A stretch of 8,590 nt of DNA from Gemmatimonadota bacterium (GTDB taxonomy: Bacteria > Gemmatimonadota > Gemmatimonadetes > Longimicrobiales > Gaopeijiaceae). A program made the translations under genes and the position numbers. The first letter of the stretch is position 1. Each line of letters starts with the position of its first letter. This document shows positions 1 through 7,664 of this stretch, one piece after another. Location: positions 1 through 8,590 of the forward strand of contig RFGQ01000207.1 in assembly GCA_003695865.1 (NCBI GenBank). The letters are read 5' to 3'. Below the pieces are notes generated by a model. It worked only from the letters and a program-made list of their open reading frames with translations. It did not search any database and had not been told where the DNA came from.

Positions 1-13
1 CCCAACCTGGGGT

Positions 14-29
14 CGGCGGGCGCCCGCCG
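14..29. terminator. GC-rich 16-bp perfect palindrome just downstream of the carH-like gene
   Basis: Bases 14-29 read CGGCGGGCGCCCGCCG, which is perfectly self-complementary. The palindrome starts about 20 bp beyond the stop codon of the minus-strand regulator gene. A second small inverted repeat, GCGCCT-C-AGGCGC at 45-57, overlaps that stop codon. Either could end transcription of the regulator or serve as the end of a convergent unit outside the window. No T-rich tract follows on either strand, so a classical intrinsic terminator is not shown, and in sequence this GC-rich such palindromes also arise by chance. Confidence 0.3.
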
Positions 30-49
30 TCGAGAGGGAAAGGGGCGCC

Positions 50-1000
50 TCAGGCGCGCAGGCGCTCCCGGGCCTGGTCCAGGTCGTGCATCACCGTCAC
101 GCCCGCCGCGTCGGAAGCGGCGTGGCCCGCACCCCGGCCGCCGACCCACAGGTCGACGATGTCGGGCAGGGCCTCGCGCAGGCGGGCCAGGTGGGCGGCG
201 GCCCGGTCGGGATCGGCCGGTGTCACCACGCTGACCGCAACCACGTCGGCCCCCACCTCGATGGCAGCGCGCGCGATGTCTTCGGGCGGCAGATCGACGC
301 CCAGGTCGACCACCGCCCAGCCCTCGGCCGCGGCGGCGGCGCCCACCAGGCGCGCACCGAGCCCGTGCCGCTCGCCCGGAAGTGTGGCCAGCACGATGCA
401 GCGCGCTCCCCTCTCCGCGGCCGGCGGCCCGGCAAGCCAGTCGAGCACCCGCTCCAGCACGCCGCTCGCCAGGTGCTCCGCCGCGGGCGTCAGCTCGCCC
501 CGCGCCCACGCTTCGCCCACGGCGCGGAGCAGCGGCACCACGACCCGGTCGAGGAACGGCTCGCCGCCCAGCGCCACGGCCGCCAGGCGGAGCGTGCGCT
601 CGAGCGCCCCGGCGTCCATCCGCCCCACAGCCGCGAGAGCCCGCGTCACGTACACCTCCGCGGGTGCTCCCTCCACGCCCGGCCCCGGTCGCGGCGGGAC
701 CTCAACGCCTCCCGCCGACCCGTCGTCGCCGTCCGCCGCCCGGCGATCCTCCCGCAGCAGCGCCCTGGCCTCGTCCAACCCGAGGGAGGCCACCATGCGG
801 ATCGGGCGCCCGCGCTCGGTCAGCTCCCGGAGCACGGTCAGGCGTTCCAGATCCTGGTCCGTGTAGAGTCGTTGTCCACCCTCGGAACGGGCCGGGCGCA
901 CCGCGCCGTAGCGCCGCTCCCAGGCCCGCAGCGTCGCGGGGGTCAGCCCCGTACGCAGCGCCGCCGCGCGAATCGGATGGCGGGGCTCGTCGCGGTCCAT
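50..1000 (-). CDS. carH: CarH/LitR-family B12-dependent photoreceptor, MerR-type transcriptional repressor
   Basis: This 316-residue protein has an N-terminal MerR winged-helix domain (about residues 8-76, with LRAWERRYG and the GGQRLYTDQD wing). A poorly conserved linker follows (about 85-112), then a cobalamin-binding helical bundle (about 115-190) and a Rossmann-like B12 domain (about 198-316). The bundle shows the CarH signature W-x9-EH (W165, E175, H176). The B12 domain has E-x-H-x-x-G (E210, H212, G215), followed by VDLGVDLPPE, SVVT and VGGRG loops. In the characterised family, adenosylcobalamin stabilises a DNA-binding tetramer in the dark and light breaks the Co-C bond, lifting repression. 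H212 would be the lower axial ligand. The residue after W165 is alanine, whereas Thermus CarH has the histidine that caps cobalt after illumination. The gene is divergent from a fasciclin-DUF1295-photolyase unit, a typical CarH/LitR target set. Start at ATG 1000; no strong Shine-Dalgarno sequence is seen. Confidence 0.9.
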   Translation of the reverse strand: MDRDEPRHPIRAAALRTGLTPATLRAWERRYGAVRPARSEGGQRLYTDQDLERLTVLRELTERGRPIRMVASLGLDEARALLREDRRAADGDDGSAGGVEVPPRPGPGVEGAPAEVYVTRALAAVGRMDAGALERTLRLAAVALGGEPFLDRVVVPLLRAVGEAWARGELTPAAEHLASGVLERVLDWLAGPPAAERGARCIVLATLPGERHGLGARLVGAAAAAEGWAVVDLGVDLPPEDIARAAIEVGADVVAVSVVTPADPDRAAAHLARLREALPDIVDLWVGGRGAGHAASDAAGVTVMHDLDQARERLRA

Positions 1001-1077
1001 GGTCTCGGTCCGGCCGGAGTCGGTTCGGGGGGAGCGAGCCGCAGCGGGGCCGGGATGGGACCCGGCGGCGTGTCCGG

Positions 1078-1106
1078 AGCCTAGCGATTCGTCGAAGCCG
1101 TGTCAA
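1078..1106 (-). promoter_or_regulatory. Candidate sigma70-type promoter of the carH-like gene
   Basis: Read on the minus strand, a perfect TTGACA (plus positions 1101-1106) is followed after exactly 17 bp by TAGGCT (plus positions 1078-1083), which keeps the TAnnnT core of a -10 box. Transcription would begin near 1070 and leave a leader of about 70 nt before the ATG at 1000. The 11-bp operator repeats lie about 60-90 bp upstream of this -35 box. The assignment rests on motif and spacing only. Confidence 0.45.
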
Positions 1107-1137
1107 AGGATCGCGCGTCGATTGATTGGACAGACAC

Positions 1138-1167
1138 TTGACAAAACATCGGACAGGCCCCTAATTG
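1138..1167 (+). promoter_or_regulatory. Candidate promoter of the fasciclin-DUF1295-photolyase unit
   Basis: A perfect TTGACA (1138-1143) lies in an unusually AT-rich island. A weak -10 candidate, TAATTG, follows at 1162-1167 after an 18-bp spacer; CTAATT at 1161-1166 gives 17 bp but matches even less well. The 11-bp repeat operator begins at 1167, so a bound CarH tetramer would cover the -10 and start-site region. The -35 box is convincing, while the -10 box is not, which would suit a regulated promoter. Confidence 0.5.
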
Positions 1168-1188
1168 CTGTACAACAGTTGTACAACA
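1167..1188 (+). promoter_or_regulatory. Putative CarH operator: two abutting 11-bp direct repeats
   Basis: Positions 1167-1177 (GCTGTACAACA) and 1178-1188 (GTTGTACAACA) are tandem direct repeats identical at 10 of 11 positions with no gap. From memory of the family, CarH binds tandem 11-bp direct repeats rich in TACA/ACA, and LitR homologues bind TGTACA-type sites. The site lies between the TTGACA box and the ribosome-binding site of the fasciclin gene and is divergent from the carH-like gene, where such an operator is expected. The second copy also contains the 10-bp palindrome GTTGTACAAC. Confidence 0.75.
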
Positions 1189-1192
1189 TCAC

Positions 1193-1200
1193 GAAGGGAG
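1193..1200 (+). promoter_or_regulatory. Strong ribosome-binding site of the fasciclin gene
   Basis: GAAGGGAG ends 7 nt before the ATG at 1208, near-ideal Shine-Dalgarno spacing. It is the best ribosome-binding site of the three-gene unit and fixes the start codon. It begins only 5 bp after the operator repeats, so the transcript leader must be short if transcription starts near or within the operator. Confidence 0.7.
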
Positions 1201-1207
1201 ACCGATC

Positions 1208-1702
1208 ATGAAGCGGACCATCACCACATTCGCACTCGCCGCGTTGTTCGTCGCAGCGCCGCTGCAGGCCCGCGCGCAGTCGCACGCGAAAGCGAAGGAC
1301 ATCGTGACCACAGTCGTCGAGGCCGGGTCGTTCACGACGCTCGCCACGGCGCTGCAGGCCGCAGGCCTGGTAGACGTGCTGAAGGGGAACGGCCCCTTCA
1401 CCGTGTTCGCGCCCACTGACGAGGCGTTCGCCCAGCTTCCCGCCGGCACGCTCGAGGCGCTGCTCGCCGACAAAGAGGCGCTCACGCGCGTCCTCACCTT
1501 TCACGTGGTCCCGGGCCGGGTGACCTCGGGAGACGTCGTGAAGCTCTCGAGCGCCCCCACTGTGGCAGAGGTCCCTGCGCCCATCGAGGTGCGGGACGGC
1601 GCCGTGTACGTGGCGGGCGCCAGGGTGACCACGGCCGACATCGAGGCGTCGAACGGCGTCATCCACGTGGTCGACCGTGTGATGATCCCGCCGCAGAACT
1701 AG
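1208..1702 (+). CDS. Secreted fasciclin (FAS1) domain protein
   Basis: This 164-residue protein carries an Sec signal peptide: K2, R3, a hydrophobic stretch at about 8-19, and a probable cleavage after A21-R22-A23. One complete FAS1 domain follows (about 30-162). Both hallmark motifs are present, H1 as FTVFAPTDEAF (64-74) and H2 as NGVIHVVDRVMIP (149-161), with the conserved HVVPG between them (99-103). Length and layout match small bacterial single-FAS1 proteins, thought to act in the periplasm or outside the cell in adhesion or cell-surface interactions; no enzymatic activity is implied. It is the first gene behind the putative CarH operator and has the strongest ribosome-binding site, so it may be the most highly expressed light-induced product. 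Its exact role here cannot be read from the sequence. Stop TAG at 1700-1702. Confidence 0.93.
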   Translation: MKRTITTFALAALFVAAPLQARAQSHAKAKDIVTTVVEAGSFTTLATALQAAGLVDVLKGNGPFTVFAPTDEAFAQLPAGTLEALLADKEALTRVLTFHVVPGRVTSGDVVKLSSAPTVAEVPAPIEVRDGAVYVAGARVTTADIEASNGVIHVVDRVMIPPQN

Positions 1703-1730
1703 GTTCCCACGTGGTCCCGGCCGCCGGGGG

Positions 1731-1757
1731 GCGGGAGCCTTCGGGCCCCGCTCCCGC
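1731..1757 (+). terminator. 8-bp hairpin between the fasciclin and DUF1295 genes
   Basis: GCGGGAGC (1731-1738) pairs perfectly with GCTCCCGC (1750-1757) around an 11-nt loop beginning CTTCGGG. It starts 28 bp after the fasciclin stop codon, and no T-tract follows. Within a 130-bp gap in an otherwise co-directional unit, it could be a partial terminator or an RNA-stability element that lets the fasciclin gene be expressed above the downstream genes. Function is inferred from position and symmetry only. Confidence 0.35.
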
Positions 1758-1832
1758 GGCGCGGGCTCGAACGGGCGAGCGACCGCCTCCTGGGCGCACG
1801 CCCCGAACCACGATCTTGACCGAGGCCAAAGC

Positions 1833-2606
1833 GTGATCCCGACCGTGCTCACAGCCTGGGCGATGCTCGCCGTGGGCTTCGCGCTCCTCTGGCTGCGACA
1901 GCTGCGCACCCGCGACGCCACGAGTGTCGACGCGGCCTGGGCCCTGTCCATCGCGGGCCTGGCCGCCGTCTACGCGGCCTTCGGGGACGGTGATCCCGCC
2001 CGGCGCCTCCTGGTGGCGGCACTGGCCGGAGCCTGGGGGCTTCGGCTGGCCGGCCACCTGCTGCTCGACCGCGTATTCTCCGACACTGCCGAAGAGGACG
2101 GCCGCTACCGGGCGCTCCGTGAGCACTGGGGAGCGCGGGCCAACGCGTGGCTATTCCTGCTCTACCAGGGTCAGGCCGCAGTGGCGGTGCTCTGCTCGCT
2201 GCCGCTGATCGGCGCGATGCAGGGCGGTCCGCTCGACGGCTGGGCGGCGGCCGGGGCGGGTCTGTGGCTGGTCGCGCTCACGGGCGAGGCGATCGCGGAC
2301 CGGCAGCTCGCTCGCTTCCGTGCCGATCCCGCCAACCGGGGCCGCGTCTGCCGCGAGGGGCTGTGGCGGTACTCGCGCCATCCGAACTACTTCTTCGAGT
2401 GGCTCCACTGGTGGGCCTACGTGCTCATCGGCCACGGTGCACCCCTCACCTGGCTGGGGCCGGCCGTGCTCCTCGCGTTCCTCTTCCGCATCACCGGCAT
2501 CCCCTACACCGAGCGGCAGGCGCTCCGCAGCCGCGGCGAGGCGTACCGGGAGTACCAGCGCACGACCAGCGTCTTCGTGCCGCTGCCGCCGCGGTCGCCG
2601 CGGTGA
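1833..2606 (+). CDS. DUF1295 / steroid 5-alpha-reductase-like integral membrane protein
   Basis: This 257-residue protein is strongly hydrophobic, with about six membrane segments (for example near 4-22, 35-51, 58-78, 105-128, 136-156 and 191-222). The C-terminal half carries the DUF1295 signature: GLWRYSRHPNYFFEW (176-190), then PYTERQAL (224-231) and a terminal YREYQRTTSVFVP. The RHPNY and following motifs resemble the NADPH-binding region of membrane 5-alpha-reductases and isoprenylcysteine methyltransferase-type enzymes. A lipid or isoprenoid reductase is therefore plausible, but the substrate is unknown. DUF1295 genes recur beside photolyase and cyclopropane-fatty-acid synthase genes in light or singlet-oxygen regulons of other bacteria, which fits this location. 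The start is GTG 1833 with GAGG at 1822-1825, 7 nt upstream; no better in-frame start was seen nearby. The photolyase gene follows 70 bp after its stop codon. Confidence 0.9.
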   Translation: MIPTVLTAWAMLAVGFALLWLRQLRTRDATSVDAAWALSIAGLAAVYAAFGDGDPARRLLVAALAGAWGLRLAGHLLLDRVFSDTAEEDGRYRALREHWGARANAWLFLLYQGQAAVAVLCSLPLIGAMQGGPLDGWAAAGAGLWLVALTGEAIADRQLARFRADPANRGRVCREGLWRYSRHPNYFFEWLHWWAYVLIGHGAPLTWLGPAVLLAFLFRITGIPYTERQALRSRGEAYREYQRTTSVFVPLPPRSPR

Positions 2607-2676
2607 GCCGCACGCTCCGCCCGGCGCGGGCCTCTGCGTCCGCGGCCGCCCGCCCTGCTGCCCGGGTGGCGTCCCG

Positions 2677-4149
<1,473 letters not shown>

Positions 4150-4172
4150 CGCGCTCCTCCGGCGCCCCGCCC

Positions 4173-5798
4173 TCAGTCCACCCGCACTGCGTGCGCGCTG
4201 TGGATGTCGTCCAGCGCCCGCAACTCTTCGAGCAGGGCCGGCGGCACGTGGCCGTCCACGCGCACGACGGCCAGCGCGTCGCCCCCCGCGTTCACGCGCG
4301 CCTGATGATACTCGGCGATGTTGAGCCCGTGCTCCCCCAGAAGTGTGCCCACGCGCCCGATCACGCCCGGCACGTCGCGGTTGCGCAGCACCAGGATGCA
4401 GCCCTCGGGCCGCACGCTGAGCGCGTAGTCGTCGATGCGCACCAGGCGGGGGTGCTGGTGGTCGCCCAGCAGGGCGCCCGCCACACGCACCGAGCCCCGC
4501 TCGGCCCGCACCATGACGTCCAGAAAGTCGTTGTAGCCTGGCCGCTCGGGCCCCGAGCCCGTGGTCACGCCGATGCGGCGCGCACGCGCCAGGTGCGAGG
4601 CGTTCACGTAGTTGACCTGGTCGCGGCCCACGATGTCGCCGAGCAGGCCCTCGAGCACCTTGGCCGACACGGGCTTGAGCGCGTCGTCCTCCGAGCCCGC
4701 AAGACGCACGCTCACCGAGCGCAGCCCGCCCTGAACGAGCGCGCCGGCGATACGGCCGATGGCGCGCGCCAGCACGAGCAGCGGGCGCAGCCGGCGCAGC
4801 GCCTCTCCGCCGATGGCCGGCGCGTTGAGCGCGCGCGAAAGGTCTCCGAAGAGCAGCGCGTCGTGCACGCCCTCGGCGATCTCCTCGGCGACCAGCTCCT
4901 GCGCCTCGGCGGTCGAGGCGCCCAGATGGGGGGTGAGCACAAGGTTGGGCGCATGCCGAAGCGGGCTCTCGTCTTCGAGCGGTTCGTGGGCGAACACGTC
5001 GAGCGCCGCGCCGGCGATGACGCCCTCGCAGAGCGCGCGCGCGAGCGCGCCCTCGTCCACCACTCCGCCGCGCGCCACGTTGATGAGGAACGCGCTCGGC
5101 TTCATGCGCGCCAGTTCCTCGGCGCCGATCATGCCTTCGGTCTGCGGCGTGAGCGGTACGTGCAGCGTCAGCACGTCGGCCCGCGCGAGGGCGGTCTCGA
5201 AACCGACCCGCTCCAGTCCGATCTCCGCGGCCCGCTCTTCGGTCAGGTAGGGGTCGTAGGCGATCGTCCGCATGCCGAACCCCTGCGCCCTCCGGGCGAC
5301 CTCGCCGCCGATGCGCCCAGCGCCCATCAGCGCCAGCGTCTTGCCGCGCAACTCGGTGCCCGCGAAGCGCGAGCGCTCCCAGCGGCCCTCGCGGATCGAG
5401 CGGTCCGCCGCGGCCACCTTGCGCGCGGTGGCCAGGATGAGCGCCATGGTGAGCTCGGCCGCCGACACGGTGTTACCGGCCGGGGCGTTCATGACCGGAA
5501 TGCCGCGCTCGGTCGCCGCCTCGATGTCGATGTTGTCCACACCCACACCGGCGCGGCCCACCACCCTCAGGTTGGGGGCCCGCTCGAGCAGCTCGCGGGT
5601 CACCTGCGTGGCGCTGCGCACGATCAGACCGTGCGCGCGGGCCAGCGCTTCGTTGAAGCGGTCCTCGTCCCAGTCGTGTGTGAAGACCACCTCGAAGCGG
5701 TCGTCGGACGTGAGCGGATCCAGACCCGACGCCGAGATCTTGTCGGCGGCGATGATCAGGAACCGCTCGCTCACCTCTCCCTCGCCCCGCGTGGGCAT
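4173..5798 (-). CDS. serA: D-3-phosphoglycerate dehydrogenase with C-terminal ACT domain
   Basis: This 541-residue protein catalyses the first step of phosphorylated serine synthesis, NAD-dependent oxidation of 3-phosphoglycerate to 3-phosphohydroxypyruvate in the cytosol. A split substrate-binding domain (about 12-107 and 290-325) flanks the Rossmann domain, whose dinucleotide motif is GAGRIG (159-164). The catalytic triad is visible as R243 in NVARGG, E272 in AHEP and H291 in LTPHLGAST. An intervening allosteric-type domain (about 326-462) precedes an ACT domain (about 467-541, VLRNRDVPGVIGRVGTLL), giving the long type I architecture usually subject to serine feedback. The gene starts 10 bp after the stop of the aminotransferase gene, with GAGG 8 nt before ATG 5798. 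A GTG at 5774 with its own upstream GAGGGAGAG would give a start closer to most homologues (SERFLIIAADKIS) and cannot be excluded. Its stop lies 23 bp from the convergent photolyase stop. Confidence 0.96.
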   Translation of the reverse strand: MPTRGEGEVSERFLIIAADKISASGLDPLTSDDRFEVVFTHDWDEDRFNEALARAHGLIVRSATQVTRELLERAPNLRVVGRAGVGVDNIDIEAATERGIPVMNAPAGNTVSAAELTMALILATARKVAAADRSIREGRWERSRFAGTELRGKTLALMGAGRIGGEVARRAQGFGMRTIAYDPYLTEERAAEIGLERVGFETALARADVLTLHVPLTPQTEGMIGAEELARMKPSAFLINVARGGVVDEGALARALCEGVIAGAALDVFAHEPLEDESPLRHAPNLVLTPHLGASTAEAQELVAEEIAEGVHDALLFGDLSRALNAPAIGGEALRRLRPLLVLARAIGRIAGALVQGGLRSVSVRLAGSEDDALKPVSAKVLEGLLGDIVGRDQVNYVNASHLARARRIGVTTGSGPERPGYNDFLDVMVRAERGSVRVAGALLGDHQHPRLVRIDDYALSVRPEGCILVLRNRDVPGVIGRVGTLLGEHGLNIAEYHQARVNAGGDALAVVRVDGHVPPALLEELRALDDIHSAHAVRVD

Positions 5799-5808
5799 GG
5801 CCGCCCCC

Positions 5809-6915
5809 TCACTCGGTCAGCACCTCGGTCAGGTCGGCCAGCAGGGGTTCGAGCGTCGACACGTCGTGCTCCCCCATGTGGCCGATGCGAATGGTCGTCT
5901 CTTTGAGCCGCCCGTAGCCGCCCCCGATCACCCAGCCGCGCTCGCGCATGCGGGCGACCACTTCGGGACCGCTGCGTTCCCGGGGCAGGCGCACGCAGGT
6001 CACGGTCGGCGACCGGCAGCCTTCGGGCGCGAGCACCTCGACGTACACGCCGCGGTCGTGCAGCTCCTCCACCCAGGCCCACGTGCGGCGGGCCATGGCC
6101 TCGTGCCTGGCCCAGCGCGCCTCGACACCCTCGGCGCGGATGCGCTGGAGCTGCACGTCGAGCGCGTAGAGCAGCGTCACCGCGGGTGTGGTGGGCGTCT
6201 GGTGCTTGTCGAGTTGAGCCTCGAAGCGCGCCAGATCGAAGTACATGCCGCGGCCGGCCGTCTCGCTCGCCGCCGCCGCGAAGCGCTCCGACCAGGTGGC
6301 GAAGGCGAGGCCGGGCGGCAGGGCGAGCGCCTTCTGCGATCCGGTGAGCACCCAGTCGAGCCCCCAGGCGTCGGGGCGCATCTCGGCGCCCGAAAGCCCC
6401 GATACGCTGTCGACCAGGACCAGCGCTTCGGGGGTCCGCTGGCGCACGGCTTCGGCGATCCGGTCCACACGGTTGATCACGCCCGTCGAGGTCTCGTTGT
6501 GGACGACCGTGACGACCTGGTAGCGGCCGCTCGACACGCGGTCGGCCACCGCCCCGGGGTCGATCGCCTCGCCCCACGGTACCTCGAGCACGTCCACGTC
6601 GCGTCCCAGGTCCTGGGCGATCTCGGCGAAGCGCGCGCTGAACGCTCCGCACACCGTGGCCAGCACGCGCCCGCGGCCGCCGTTGAGGAGCCCGGCCTCC
6701 ATGAGGCCGGTGGCCGACGACGTCGACACGAGGACGGGCCGCGCGGTCTGGAAGACCTCACGCAGCCCCTCCTGAATCCGAGCCAGCAGTGCCTGGATTT
6801 CTGAGCCCCGGTGACTGATGGGCTGGCGGGCCTGCGCGCAGAGCACGTCGGGGTGGACCTCGGTCGGTCCGGGGAGGAAGAACCACCCGCGTCGCTCCGC
6901 GGTGGGTTCGCTCAC
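5809..6915 (-). CDS. Class V aminotransferase, AGXT/serine-pyruvate type; probable phosphoserine aminotransferase
   Basis: This 368-residue PLP enzyme of fold type I has LPGPTEVHP (14-22), ISHRG (33-37), the STSSATG phosphate-binding turn (64-70), HNETSTG (139-145), aspartate D169 in VDSVSG (ring-nitrogen contact) and the Schiff-base lysine K195 in TGSQKALALPPG. R343 in TIRIGHMG is the likely substrate-carboxylate arginine. These features match the alanine-glyoxylate/serine-pyruvate aminotransferase branch rather than classical E. coli-type SerC. Because serA starts 10 bp downstream, the likely job is transamination of 3-phosphohydroxypyruvate with glutamate to phosphoserine, as proposed for AGXT-type enzymes paired with serA elsewhere. 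Glyoxylate or serine-glyoxylate activity is the alternative. Translation starts at GTG 6915, preceded by GAGAGG with 9-nt spacing. No distinct promoter was recognised in the 199-bp gap upstream. Confidence 0.88.
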   Translation of the reverse strand: MSEPTAERRGWFFLPGPTEVHPDVLCAQARQPISHRGSEIQALLARIQEGLREVFQTARPVLVSTSSATGLMEAGLLNGGRGRVLATVCGAFSARFAEIAQDLGRDVDVLEVPWGEAIDPGAVADRVSSGRYQVVTVVHNETSTGVINRVDRIAEAVRQRTPEALVLVDSVSGLSGAEMRPDAWGLDWVLTGSQKALALPPGLAFATWSERFAAAASETAGRGMYFDLARFEAQLDKHQTPTTPAVTLLYALDVQLQRIRAEGVEARWARHEAMARRTWAWVEELHDRGVYVEVLAPEGCRSPTVTCVRLPRERSGPEVVARMRERGWVIGGGYGRLKETTIRIGHMGEHDVSTLEPLLADLTEVLTE

Positions 6916-7049
6916 CTTCTCTCACCTCTCAGATGGGGCCGTACCCCCACGGGTCGGCCGCAGACGGAGCAGCGCTCCACCGGTGTGCGGACCGCCGGCG
7001 CCGGCGCCGGAACGCGAACCCCCGGGCGAGCGCGCCGGAGAAGATACAC
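6912..7049 (-). CDS. Doubtful 45-residue ORF with a CxxC pair, overlapping the aminotransferase start
   Basis: In the 199-bp gap upstream of the aminotransferase, a frame from GTG 7049 runs to a TGA sharing 4 nt with the next gene's start (GTGA), the arrangement typical of translationally coupled bacterial genes. The product would begin VYLLRRARPG and end with ERCSVCGRPVGVRPHL, so it has one CxxC pair and many arginines. Against it: no Shine-Dalgarno sequence precedes GTG 7049, third-position GC looks lower than in neighbouring genes, and the frame stays open upstream through the deaminase gene, as GC-rich shadow frames do. No family is recognised. If it is not coding, this gap holds only the leader and promoter of the aminotransferase. 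Confidence 0.15.
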   Translation of the reverse strand: MYLLRRARPGVRVPAPAPAVRTPVERCSVCGRPVGVRPHLRGERR

Positions 7050-7114
7050 GTCGCGTCGCGCCGCGACAGGGCGAACAGCCGCGGGTGAGACGCAGCGCCG
7101 TGCGCCGTGGCCGC

Positions 7115-7618
7115 TCAGCGCCACGCGTCCCGCCAGCGATGGTAGTGCACCGCCACCACCCCGCCCCGGCGCAGCACGTCGAGCCCCGACGCGTCGCGAT
7201 ACGCCTCGCGGTAGAACACGTGGGTCACCTTCGCCTGGATCATGAGCTTCGCGCACATCACGCACGGGCTCGCCGTCACGAAGGCGACCTTGTCGCCCAC
7301 CTGTCCGGGCGACTTCACGAGCGCGTTCTGTTCGGAGTGGATGCAGCCGCACGCTCCCGGGGTGTCGGCGTCGCAGCGGTTCGGGAAACCGCGCGCGTTG
7401 CCGTTGTATCCGATCGAGAGCACGTTCTCGAGGCTCGGGCCGGTGATCACCGTGCCCACCTGCAGACGGGCGCAGGTGCTGCGCTTGGCCAGCTCCTCGG
7501 CCATGCGCATGTAGACCTCGTAGAGCGGGGGCCGCGTGACCTCGGGCTCGGCATCCGCCTCGATCAGGTTGAGCGGGTGCGTGTTCTCGGGCACCAGGTC
7601 CTTCGCATACACGGCCAT
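7115..7618 (-). CDS. Deoxycytidylate (dCMP) deaminase family protein, ComEB-like
   Basis: This 167-residue zinc-dependent deaminase belongs to the CMP/dCMP deaminase superfamily. The catalytic zinc site is visible as H94-S-E96 (the H[AS]E motif, E96 being the proton shuttle) and P118-C119-V-M-C122. Upstream are KRSTCARLQVGTVI (45-58) and SIGYNGNARGFPNRCD (68-83), and GACGCIHSEQNAL adds the extra cysteines typical of dCMP deaminases; YREAYRDASGLDVLRRGGV follows the PCxxC site. The expected reaction is dCMP to dUMP, feeding thymidylate synthesis; a tRNA or free-base deaminase is less likely from these motifs. About 30 residues precede the usual family start (PPLYEVYMRMAEEL). The ATG at 7618 lacks a clear Shine-Dalgarno sequence, and a GTG at codon 9 after AAGGA is possible. 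It lies 105 bp downstream of a thioredoxin-like gene. Confidence 0.9.
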   Translation of the reverse strand: MAVYAKDLVPENTHPLNLIEADAEPEVTRPPLYEVYMRMAEELAKRSTCARLQVGTVITGPSLENVLSIGYNGNARGFPNRCDADTPGACGCIHSEQNALVKSPGQVGDKVAFVTASPCVMCAKLMIQAKVTHVFYREAYRDASGLDVLRRGGVVAVHYHRWRDAWR

Positions 7619-7648
7619 GGAGCGCGAAACTGCGGCCCACGGGGCGGC

Positions 7649-7661
7649 CGGGCAACGCCCG
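7649..7661 (-). terminator. Small second hairpin between the thioredoxin-like and deaminase genes
   Basis: CGGGC (7649-7653) and GCCCG (7657-7661) form a 5-bp stem with a 3-nt loop, immediately beyond the large bulged hairpin when read in the transcription direction. Together they could form a tandem terminator or a structured leader for the deaminase gene. The stem is short and GC-rich, so chance is a serious alternative. Confidence 0.2.
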
Positions 7662-7664
7662 CAC

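Noticed and set aside
86..1125. Plus-strand open frames opposite the carH-like gene
   Set aside because: The minus-strand frame has complete MerR and B12-binding motifs, while the plus-strand translations are low-complexity R/A/P/S/H sequence.
2320..2676. N-terminal extension of the photolyase frame
   Set aside because: It overlaps the conserved C-terminal half of the DUF1295 gene in another frame and has no photolyase-like sequence. The family-like N-terminus begins just after 2677.
6912..7664. Minus-strand 250-codon frame over the deaminase gene
   Set aside because: Its upstream two thirds is an out-of-frame shadow of the deaminase. Only the terminal 45 codons in the gap were kept, as a doubtful small ORF.
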